In this document: positions 14,362-20,909 of the stretch, one piece after another
How positions within the stretch are numbered: the first letter of the stretch is position 1
Layout of the letters: each line of letters starts with the position of its first letter
From: JBDKGV01 sp039798005
GTDB lineage: Bacteria > Fibrobacterota > Fibrobacteria > UBA5070
Reading direction: 5' to 3'
Assembly: GCA_039798005.1 (NCBI GenBank)
Contig: JBDKGV010000019.1
Coordinates: 1 to 23,777 of the forward strand
Length of the DNA stretch: 23,777 bases
Made by a program: the position numbers and the translations under genes
The notes under the pieces: model-generated
Told to the model about the DNA's origin: nothing
What the model saw: only the letters and a program-made list of their open reading frames with translations
The model's database searches: none

Positions 14362-15095
14362 TCCCGCTCCTTCTGGGATGCCTTTGGGCGGCCGGTTCCC
14401 TGCGCGTGTGCGGTTCGGAGACCTTGGGAAGGGCGGCAAGCGCCTGGAGCGGAGGATGGAACGCCATCGCTCCCCAACACTCCGTGGAAACCCATTTCCC
14501 CGGATCGCGCACCTCGCTCACGGCCTTGGCCGAGCGGAATTGCCAAGTCGCGCTGTTGAGCCGACGCCCCGCGCCGAGCCAGCACAACGAGGCGCAGCGC
14601 AGGCTCCAGGCACCGATCCTCCTCGACCAGGTCGGATGGGACGAGGTGGTGTTCTTCGTTCATCTGACAAATCCCGTCAAATCCATGAGTCTTGCGCAGT
14701 TGCGTTCCGCGCTTTCGTCCCCGCGTGCGCAATGGCGGATCTACGGACGCAACGCCCTGTCCGGAACCCATGGCTGGGTGCAGGAGAACGTGCTCGCAGG
14801 CAAGCCCTTTTCTCCCGGCACACGTGAACTGCCGGGTCCCGAAGGCGTGGTCCGCGCCGTGGCATCCGACCCGAAGGGAATCGGTTATTCCGGTCGTGAG
14901 TCGCTCCACGGGGAGGTTCGGGTCCTTTCCTTGACGGACGAGCAAGGCCAGCCGCTCCGGCTGCTGCGACCGCTCTTCCTTGCGAGAATCCAAGGCGATG
15001 CGATTGCGCTCCGGTTCTCGCAATACGTCCTGTCCGTCGAAGGGCAGACCCAACTCGGCAATTGCGGCCTCCTTCCCATGAGATCCGAGCCATGA
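14358..15095 (+). CDS. Divergent PstS-like substrate-binding protein (second copy)
   Basis: A 245-residue protein of the PstS fold: short hydrophobic start (IPLLLGCLWAAGSL), GSET (19-22), R131 with SGT (135-137), and SDPKGIGYSGRESL, each aligning in order with the first PstS. The pocket differs. The glycine loop GGGSGTG is replaced by PGSRTS (48-53), and the Asp that precedes the first SSR motif is Gln63 in CQVALLSRR. In PstS proteins these elements contact the phosphate, so affinity or ligand may be changed. The signal sequence is short and may act as an anchor. The ATG overlaps the thiS stop, and the stop overlaps the next start. Longer open frame upstream is a shadow of thiS. Confidence 0.85.
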   Translation: MIPLLLGCLWAAGSLRVCGSETLGRAASAWSGGWNAIAPQHSVETHFPGSRTSLTALAERNCQVALLSRRPAPSQHNEAQRRLQAPILLDQVGWDEVVFFVHLTNPVKSMSLAQLRSALSSPRAQWRIYGRNALSGTHGWVQENVLAGKPFSPGTRELPGPEGVVRAVASDPKGIGYSGRESLHGEVRVLSLTDEQGQPLRLLRPLFLARIQGDAIALRFSQYVLSVEGQTQLGNCGLLPMRSEP

Positions 15096-16063
15096 TGGAG
15101 CGGGGCAAAGGCGACAGGATCGCCTCGGCGTCCTTTTTCCTGCTGGGGCTTCCGGCCACCTTGGCGATTCCCGCCATCGTCATCTCCCTGTTTTCCCTTG
15201 CCCATCCGTCGGGGCTTTCGCTCGCCCTCTCCCTTGTGATCCCAAGCCTTGTCATCGCAGGCATTGCGCTTGCCTTCTCCGCCCCCTTGGGGATCGGTGC
15301 GGCCCTGTTCACCAGCGAATTCCTGCACTTCCGTCAAAGGCGCCCCGTCACGCTGCTGCTCGAGGGACTCGGAGCCTTGCCGCCGGTGTGCGCCGCATGG
15401 ATCGCGACCCTGATCCTTGCGCCATGGTGGGACGCCATCTCCCTGCCCCTCTTCGTCTTCTTCATCCTGACGCCTGCGGTGTTCAGCATGGCATCCCTGG
15501 CCACTCCGCTGATCCCCGTCCATCTGGTCGACAGGCTGTTCGGGCCCAAGCTCGCCCTCCTGTGCAGCGTCCTTCTGGGCGGATGCCTATTGGCCTGCAT
15601 CCCCTTCTTCCGGGGCGCAAGCGTGTTGCCGCCCATCCATTCGTCCTTCGGTGCCGGAATCGCCATCTCCCTGTTTCTGGCCCCCAAGGTCGCGGCCCGC
15701 GTCCTGTTCCATCTGACGCGCATTCCCGACCATCTTCGGGAAGCCTCCCTGACCTGCGGCGCCACGCGCTGGGAAACGGCCAGACGCGTCGTGGTCCCCC
15801 GCGCCATCCTTCCCATCGGCTTCACCCTGCTTGAGCTGATGGCCTGGGCCAGCGGAGAAACCATGGTCGTCCTGGTGCTGTGCGGATCGCCGGCTCAGGC
15901 CCCTTGGGGAGGCGCGACCTTGGCAAGCGCCCTGGTCCTGGGCCTTCCCGAGTCCATTCCAAGTTCCATCGCCCAAGGGGGGCTGCTCTGGAGCGCCCTC
16001 GCACTTCTCATCCTCTCCGTCCTGGCCCAGATCCCGACGGCGCTTCGGGAGCCCCGGCCATGA
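15092..16063 (+). CDS. Divergent PstC-like permease (second copy)
   Basis: A 323-residue inner-membrane protein with six or more hydrophobic helices. The EAA coupling loop LREASLTCGATRWETARRVVVP, followed by AWASGETMVVLVLCG, marks it as the PstC partner rather than PstA (GET rather than the AET/GEV of PstA). The helix GIALAFSAPLGIGAALFTSEF corresponds to the start of the permease core. It lacks the long repeat-bearing loop of the first PstC. Sequence outside the motifs has drifted far, for example GALPPVCAAWIATLIL in place of the AGIPTVVLGFFSL motif. The start ATG at 15092 overlaps the preceding stop (ATGA), as does its stop with the PstA-like start, so expression is coupled to the other subunits. 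Confidence 0.88.
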   Translation: MMERGKGDRIASASFFLLGLPATLAIPAIVISLFSLAHPSGLSLALSLVIPSLVIAGIALAFSAPLGIGAALFTSEFLHFRQRRPVTLLLEGLGALPPVCAAWIATLILAPWWDAISLPLFVFFILTPAVFSMASLATPLIPVHLVDRLFGPKLALLCSVLLGGCLLACIPFFRGASVLPPIHSSFGAGIAISLFLAPKVAARVLFHLTRIPDHLREASLTCGATRWETARRVVVPRAILPIGFTLLELMAWASGETMVVLVLCGSPAQAPWGGATLASALVLGLPESIPSSIAQGGLLWSALALLILSVLAQIPTALREPRP

Positions 16064-17412
16064 GGCCGCATCCCGCCGAACCCTTGGCCGTATGCGTGAC
16101 CGGCGCCTTCACGCTCCTGGTGGTCGGGAGCCTTTCGATCCTTTGCCTTCTGACATTTCTTGTCCTGTCCAGCGCTTGGCCCCGTGATCTCGAGCTCATC
16201 GAGATTCAGGGGAAGACCACCTGCATCGAACGCCTGGGCTCGGATGCCCACGGCCAGTGGGTACGCAAATCGGGCCAAGGCGATGCGTGGCTCCTACCTG
16301 CCAACGCGCTTGACAATGCGCGTCCCACCCGTGGCTACAGCGCCATGCTGCTGCAGGACGGAAGATGGTTCTGCTCCCCGAACCTTGAATTGCGCGAATC
16401 CGACGGCGGCTATTCCTCACCGTCCTCCCGGGAACTTGTGGAATCGACCGCCGCGTTCCATCAGGATCTCCTGCGCCTGCATTCCAATGCCCGAACGGGA
16501 GACACCGCAGCCATCGCAGAATCCCGAAGACTGCATGCGCTGGGAAAGCTCCTGCGCATCCGCATCGGGAACGACAGCAGCCGACTGGAAATCCCGATCC
16601 AGGAAATCCAGTCGTTGCGCCCGGACCATCCGTCGTTCCCGGAAAAGATCGCGATCCTCGTCCAGACCCTGGCCTTGCAATTCAGGTCTTCCCCCAGTTC
16701 CTTCGCATCGCTCACGGGAACGGTTCTTGCCACCTTGCTCGCCACCTTGCTTGCCAGCCCCCTTGCGATCGCGGCCGCCATCTGGCTCTCGGAATTCTCC
16801 CGACCGGGCAAGGTCGCCTGGCTCTTCCGCCAATCGGTGCAATTGCTGGCCGGCATCCCTCCCGTGGTCTTCGGAGCGTTCGGACTCGTGGTCCTGATCC
16901 GGGGAGCCGCCCCGGCCTTGGATGCCCCCTTGGCGACCCCGTCGCTCCTGTGGGCATCCCTCACCCTCACCTTCCTTGCCCTTCCCACGGTGACCCGCCA
17001 GGCGCACATCGCCCTGCGCCAGGTCCCGTCCCACCTTCGCGAGGCATCGCTCTGCTCCGGCGCCACGCGGCTCCAGACGCTGCGCCATGTGGTGCTCCCG
17101 GGGGCGCGACGGGGACTTTGGGCGGCGATCCTGATGGGATCGGTTCAGGCGCTGGCGGAGACCGCTCCCCTCCTTCTCACCGGAGCTGTGCAGCTTGCCG
17201 GTCACCCCTTGCTGGACGGTTCCGCGCCTTGGGTGCACCTCGGCGGAGGGTTCGAGCACCTTGGAACCCGGATCTACCACGGCATCGAACAGTTTCCGCC
17301 CGGCCCGTTGGGAACCGGTGCCGGAAGCCTTGCCTGCCTTGTGCTTGCCGCAAGCGCCATCGCCCTTCGCACCTGGGCTGCGGCCCTGCGCCACCCACGG
17401 AACGGTCCATGA
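16060..17412 (+). CDS. Divergent PstA-like permease with added extracytoplasmic domain (second copy)
   Basis: A 450-residue protein. A first membrane helix (about 10-38) is followed by an inserted domain of about 170 residues (40-212) that contains two Cys and a long helical segment (AAIAESRRLHALGKLL), then the permease core from about 215: SLTGTVLATLLATLLASPLAIAAAIWLSEF, LAGIPPVVFGAFGLVVL, and the EAA loop LREASLCSGATRLQTLRHVVLP with ALAETAPLLLTG. The core is better kept than in the PstC partner. The first PstA (298 aa) has no such domain. By topology the insert should face the periplasm, next to the binding protein. Enlarged Pst permeases are known elsewhere, but I cannot show kinship with this insert. 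Start and stop both overlap neighbours by four bases. Confidence 0.88.
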   Translation: MRPHPAEPLAVCVTGAFTLLVVGSLSILCLLTFLVLSSAWPRDLELIEIQGKTTCIERLGSDAHGQWVRKSGQGDAWLLPANALDNARPTRGYSAMLLQDGRWFCSPNLELRESDGGYSSPSSRELVESTAAFHQDLLRLHSNARTGDTAAIAESRRLHALGKLLRIRIGNDSSRLEIPIQEIQSLRPDHPSFPEKIAILVQTLALQFRSSPSSFASLTGTVLATLLATLLASPLAIAAAIWLSEFSRPGKVAWLFRQSVQLLAGIPPVVFGAFGLVVLIRGAAPALDAPLATPSLLWASLTLTFLALPTVTRQAHIALRQVPSHLREASLCSGATRLQTLRHVVLPGARRGLWAAILMGSVQALAETAPLLLTGAVQLAGHPLLDGSAPWVHLGGGFEHLGTRIYHGIEQFPPGPLGTGAGSLACLVLAASAIALRTWAAALRHPRNGP

Positions 17413-18200
17413 CAGAATCCCCCCAACCCACCGCCCGCCACCCCTACCCCGTGGACGACCCGCTGATCGAGCTCGAAGGCTTCGGCCTTTCCCTTGGCGG
17501 AAGACAGATCTTGTCAAATATCAGCTTCTCGGTCCCGAAGGGCTCGATCACGGCCTTGATCGGGCCTTCAGGCTCGGGCAAGACCGCCCTGCTGCGGTCG
17601 TTCAACCGGATGAACGAATGGACCGATCCCGTCAGGATGGATGGCTCCCTGAAGTTCGAGGGCAAGGACATCCATTCCTCCGGCACCGATCTTCTGGGCC
17701 TGCGCAGCCGTGTCGGAATGGTCTTCCGGACTCCGAACGCATTTTCCATGAGCGTCCTTGAGAACGTCGCCTACGCCTTGAGGGTCCAGGGGAAACGCCA
17801 TCCCGAGGACGGCGCGGAAAAGATCCTGCGCCGGACCGGACTTTGGAACCTCCTCAAGGACCGCCTTTCCGATCGGGGCGACCGGCTGCCCTCCGGCCTT
17901 CAGCAGCGGCTCTGCGTCGCACGCGCCCTGGCGGCTTCGCCCGCGCTGCTGCTCCTGGACGAACCGTGCTCGATCCTGGACCCGGTGAACACGGCGGAGC
18001 TGGAGGATCTCCTTCTGTCCTTGGGAGGGGAACCCACCGTCGTCATCGTGACCCACAACCCGCAACAAGCCGCACGCATCAGCCAGTATACCGCCTTCCT
18101 TTCCCAAGGCAGGCTTGTCGAGGTCGGACCCACGGAGCGCGTGTTCCAAAGGCCCCAGCGACGCGAAACCGACGACTACATCTCCGGCCGATTCGGATGA
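17409..18200 (+). CDS. PstB-like ABC ATPase with altered Q-loop and signature (second copy)
   Basis: A 263-residue ABC protein that aligns over its full length with PstB and ends in ETDDYISGRFG like the first copy. Walker A GPSGSGKT (52-59), Walker B LLLLDEP, and H-loop VTHN are intact. Two elements are not: the Q-loop Gln is Arg107 (GMVFRTPNAF against GMIFQKSNPF), and the signature LSGGQ reads LPSGL (160-164). The D-loop is SILD rather than SALD. In ABC ATPases the Q-loop couples to the permease and the signature Ser/Gly bind the partner's ATP, so turnover may be slow or altered. The frame is open throughout with no sign of decay, so the change looks selected rather than accidental. The start overlaps the PstA-like stop (ATGA). 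Confidence 0.92.
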   Translation: MTESPQPTARHPYPVDDPLIELEGFGLSLGGRQILSNISFSVPKGSITALIGPSGSGKTALLRSFNRMNEWTDPVRMDGSLKFEGKDIHSSGTDLLGLRSRVGMVFRTPNAFSMSVLENVAYALRVQGKRHPEDGAEKILRRTGLWNLLKDRLSDRGDRLPSGLQQRLCVARALAASPALLLLDEPCSILDPVNTAELEDLLLSLGGEPTVVIVTHNPQQAARISQYTAFLSQGRLVEVGPTERVFQRPQRRETDDYISGRFG

Positions 18201-18204
18201 GGAG
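18199..18204 (+). promoter_or_regulatory. Ribosome-binding site of the second phoU
   Basis: GAGGAG overlaps the end of the preceding stop codon and lies six bases before the ATG at 18211. It fixes this start and suggests translational coupling to the PstB-like gene. Confidence 0.8.
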
Positions 18205-18210
18205 CAACCC

Positions 18211-18867
18211 ATGAGCCGCCATACCCATCTTGAACTTGCCCGTCTTTCCACCCGCATGGCCGCCCAGTGCAAGCGCGTGGAGATCCACCTGTTCACGGTT
18301 TTCCAAGCCTTCCTTTCCGAGGCGCGCGAAGGCGGTGAACGCCTTGCCCAGGCCGACGAGGACATCGACCAGGAGGAGGTCCTGATCGAGGAGGAATGCC
18401 TCAAGATCATCGCGCTGCACCAGCCCACGGGTCTGGACCTGCGTCGTTTGGCGACCTTCCTCAAGGCCAACAACGATCTGGAGCGCATCGCCGACCACGC
18501 CACCAACGTCGCCCGTTCCCTCATCCGGCTCCCACCCCTATCCCGACTGCCCCAAGCGGCAAGCCTTTTGGTGCGTCGCGTGGGTGAAGCCTACCAGCAG
18601 GCATCGAGGGCACTGACGGAGCACGACCTCGATGCCGCCAAGCAGGTCCTCTGCGGAGACGACGTCATCGACGCCTTGGAGGATGCGGTCAATTCGAAGG
18701 CCCGCGAAATGGCCATTGCCGGGGACTGCAGCCTGGATGCCGCCTTCGAGTTGGCCAAATGCGCCCATGACATCGAGCGCGTGGCCGACCTCGCCAAGAA
18801 CATCGCCGAGGACATCATCTACCTGGACACCGGAGACATCGTCCGGCACAACCGCAAGTCCTACTGA
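18211..18867 (+). CDS. phoU: PhoU-like phosphate signalling protein (second copy)
   Basis: A 218-residue helical protein with both PhoU repeats: QADEDIDQEEVLIEEECLK and ALHQPTGLDLRRL, then NDLERIADHATNVA in the first, and CAHDIERVADLAKNIAEDIIYL in the second. The E/DxxxD metal-binding signatures are complete, so unlike the ABC proteins before it this subunit looks fully functional. It would bind the Pst-like complex and pass its state to the phosphate regulon. Against the first PhoU, the conserved helices agree but the linkers do not, so the copies diverged long ago or have different sources. The open frame starts at 18115, inside the PstB-like gene; the GAGGAG site supports ATG 18211. Three bases separate its stop from cbiB. 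Confidence 0.95.
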   Translation: MSRHTHLELARLSTRMAAQCKRVEIHLFTVFQAFLSEAREGGERLAQADEDIDQEEVLIEEECLKIIALHQPTGLDLRRLATFLKANNDLERIADHATNVARSLIRLPPLSRLPQAASLLVRRVGEAYQQASRALTEHDLDAAKQVLCGDDVIDALEDAVNSKAREMAIAGDCSLDAAFELAKCAHDIERVADLAKNIAEDIIYLDTGDIVRHNRKSY

Positions 18868-18870
18868 TCG

Positions 18871-19761
18871 ATGACGCCGATCCTCGCCCTGGTCGCCGAC
18901 CACGCCTTCGGGGAACCGCCCCTGCGCCTCCACCCCGTCGTGTGGATGGGGCGATTCCTTGGTTTGGGCGGCAAGAGCATTCCCGCAACGAACTCGGGAG
19001 CCTTCCTCAAGGGAGCCATCCTCTGGATCATCGGAGCGGCGATCTGGGCAGGCCTTGGCTTGGCCGCCGAGCATTGGCTCTCCCGGCTCGGCCTGTGGGC
19101 CGTTCCTGCGACCGCGCTGGTTGCCTTTCCCTTCCTTTCCCTGCGACTCCTGTGCCGGGAGGTCGCGGAGGTCGAGATCGCGCTTGGAACCGGTCTTGAG
19201 ACCGGACGCAGGCAGTTGTCGCGGATCGTCAGCCGCAAGACCGGTGCGCTGTCGGCGACGGAGGTCAGGGAATCGGCCCTTGAGTCGCTTGCCGAGAATT
19301 TGACGGATTCCGTCACGGCTCCGCTCTTCTGGCTGTTGCTGCTCGGCCTTCCCGGGATCATGGTCTATCGGTTCGCCAACACCGCCGATGCCATGTGGGG
19401 CTATCGCGACCATCGGGAGCACTTCGGGAAATGGGCGGCCCATGCCGATGACGTGCTCAACTGGATTCCATCCCGTCTCACGGGACTTCTCCTGTGCCCC
19501 GTCGCGTTGTGGCCAAGGCTGTCAAGGGAATCAAGGCTCACCCCGTCGCCCAATGGCGGATGGACCATGGGGGCCATGGCGCTTCGGCTGGGGGTCCGGC
19601 TGGGGAAGCCCGGCGTGTACACGCTCAATTCCGGCGCGCCGGCTCCCGATTCCCCGCACGTCCCGCAAGCCTTGGGATCCGCCCGGCAGGTCGCTTGGCT
19701 CTTCGCCGGACTCGCAAGCCTGATTCAAGTCCTTTGGATGGCATTCCATGCACGCTTCTGA
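18871..19761 (+). CDS. cbiB: Adenosylcobinamide-phosphate synthase CbiB/CobD
   Basis: A 296-residue integral-membrane enzyme of the late cobalamin pathway. It joins aminopropanol phosphate (or aminopropanol) to adenosylcobyric acid to form adenosylcobinamide (phosphate). Family motifs are present in order: D10 with GEPP (14-17) and HPVVWMGR (21-28), RKTGALSATEVRESALESLAENLTDSVTAPLFW, and YRFANTADAMWGYR. Four or five hydrophobic stretches fit a membrane protein, and the length is typical. It starts three bases after the second phoU stop without a clear ribosome site and overlaps the next gene by 14 bases. Being last in a phosphate operon is unusual; its partner for the same chemical step follows at once. 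Confidence 0.94.
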   Translation: MTPILALVADHAFGEPPLRLHPVVWMGRFLGLGGKSIPATNSGAFLKGAILWIIGAAIWAGLGLAAEHWLSRLGLWAVPATALVAFPFLSLRLLCREVAEVEIALGTGLETGRRQLSRIVSRKTGALSATEVRESALESLAENLTDSVTAPLFWLLLLGLPGIMVYRFANTADAMWGYRDHREHFGKWAAHADDVLNWIPSRLTGLLLCPVALWPRLSRESRLTPSPNGGWTMGAMALRLGVRLGKPGVYTLNSGAPAPDSPHVPQALGSARQVAWLFAGLASLIQVLWMAFHARF

Positions 19762-20740
19762 TCTCCCCTTCCACGGCGGCCCGGACGCAGGGCCCGATCC
19801 GGAATTCGACTTCTCCTCCAACGCCAACTGGCTGGGACCCGCACCCGCCCTGATCGATCAGCTTGCCAAGGCAAGGCCGGACCTCTACCCCGACCCGGGC
19901 TACACGGCACTTTGCGAGCAGTTGGCACAAAGCCGCGGATGCGATGCCCGGCAGGTGGTGGTCGGTGCCGGTGCCGCCGAACTGATCTTCCGCTCCATCC
20001 TGTCCCGACCCGGCCCGGTCCTTTCCTTTTCCCCCGCCTTTGGCGAATACCATCGGTGCGCCCAGGCGCTGGGGCGGTCCACCCGATCCGTCGCCGACGA
20101 ATCGGAATTCCTGGATTCGATCCCGGAAAACGGATGCGCCTTCGTCTGCCTTCCCAACAATCCCGACGGCCGACTCCCCTCCGGGGAGTTCCTTGCCGAG
20201 GCGGCCGCGCTTTGCCGTGCCCGCGGCTCGCGCCTGGTCCTGGACCTGGCCTACGAACCGCTGTGCCAAGCCCTTCCCGACCTGCCGGAAGATGCCGATT
20301 GGATGTTCGCCCCGAACAAGCCGTTCTCGGTCACGGGCGTCCGCGCCGGATGGATGCGCTGCTCCGGTCTTGAGCATGCCGATCGGCTGCGCCCACTGGC
20401 GCCGGCCTGGTGCGTGGGAACCCAAGGCGTCGCGCTGCTGGAATGGAGCACGACCCCGGAAGCCTCGCGCTGGCTGGAAGGCACCCGCACCCGCCTGTGG
20501 ACCGACCGGGACGCGTTCGCATCCGAATTGTCACGACGCGGGATCGAGGTCCGCCCGACGGCGGCCAACTGGATCCTGGCCCGGTCCCCCGAGCACGCCT
20601 GGAGTCGCTTGCGGAGCGAAGGTCTGCGCGTGCGCGACACCACCACGATGGGACTGCCGGGATGGTTGCGCCTTTCAGTGCAATCCCCGCAGGCCCGAAG
20701 CCGTTTCCTGGAGATCTGGGACAAGCTTTTCAAGCGGTGA
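19748..20740 (+). CDS. cobD: PLP-dependent aminotransferase-fold enzyme, probable threonine-phosphate decarboxylase (CobD/CobC)
   Basis: A 330-residue fold-type I PLP enzyme of the HisC/CobD branch. Visible motifs: SSNANWLGP (23-31), LYPDPGY (47-52), GAGAAELI, LPNNPDG (135-141), D166 and Y169 in LDLAYEP, the PLP lysine K191 in APNKPFSVTG, and R199 in GVRAGW, which in this branch contacts the substrate phosphate. Histidinol-phosphate aminotransferase has the same layout, but the 14-base overlap with cbiB makes L-threonine-O-3-phosphate decarboxylase more likely: its product, aminopropanol phosphate, is the substrate CbiB attaches. It is somewhat short for the family (about 340-365). It is the last gene of the rightward operon, followed by a terminator region. 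Confidence 0.88.
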   Translation: MHASDLPFHGGPDAGPDPEFDFSSNANWLGPAPALIDQLAKARPDLYPDPGYTALCEQLAQSRGCDARQVVVGAGAAELIFRSILSRPGPVLSFSPAFGEYHRCAQALGRSTRSVADESEFLDSIPENGCAFVCLPNNPDGRLPSGEFLAEAAALCRARGSRLVLDLAYEPLCQALPDLPEDADWMFAPNKPFSVTGVRAGWMRCSGLEHADRLRPLAPAWCVGTQGVALLEWSTTPEASRWLEGTRTRLWTDRDAFASELSRRGIEVRPTAANWILARSPEHAWSRLRSEGLRVRDTTTMGLPGWLRLSVQSPQARSRFLEIWDKLFKR

Positions 20741-20834
20741 ATCCCACCAGCGTAGCGGCAAGCTCCGGGAACCATGTGGATTGTCACTCCGCCAGGATCA
20801 TGCATCGGGAAGGCCGAATCAAGACCGGTATCCA

Positions 20835-20849
20835 TGACAGATTCTGTCA
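20835..20849. other. Perfect 15-bp palindrome TGACAGATTCTGTCA
   Basis: Arms TGACAGA and TCTGTCA flank a central T. It lies between the ends of the two convergent genes, beside the terminator. The same pattern TGAC-N7-GTCA occurs at 11762-11776, 14665-14679 and 19301-19315. It could be a protein-binding site; there is no proof. Confidence 0.4.
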
Positions 20850-20857
20850 AAACAAAA

Positions 20858-20877
20858 GGGAGGCCTCCCGGCCTCCC
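20858..20877. terminator. Rho-independent terminator of the TonB receptor gene, shared convergent region
   Basis: GGGAGGCC (20858-20865) pairs perfectly with GGCCTCCC (20870-20877) around TCCC. On the minus strand it is followed by TTTTGTTTT (20857-20849), a good T-tract 33 bases after the receptor stop. On the plus strand the following TTCGATT is weak, so termination of the cobalamin operon here is less certain. Confidence 0.9.
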
Positions 20878-20909
20878 TTCGATTGCCCTGCCTTGTCAGA
20901 CAAATTCCG

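Noticed and set aside
17409..18200. The second PstB as a pseudogene
   Set aside because: The frame is complete, the Walker and H motifs are intact, the C-terminus is canonical, and the gene overlaps its neighbours exactly. Substitution rather than decay is the better reading.
19748..20740. Histidinol-phosphate aminotransferase (hisC)
   Set aside because: The motifs allow it, but there are no histidine genes here and the gene overlaps cbiB, whose substrate the CobD-type enzyme makes.
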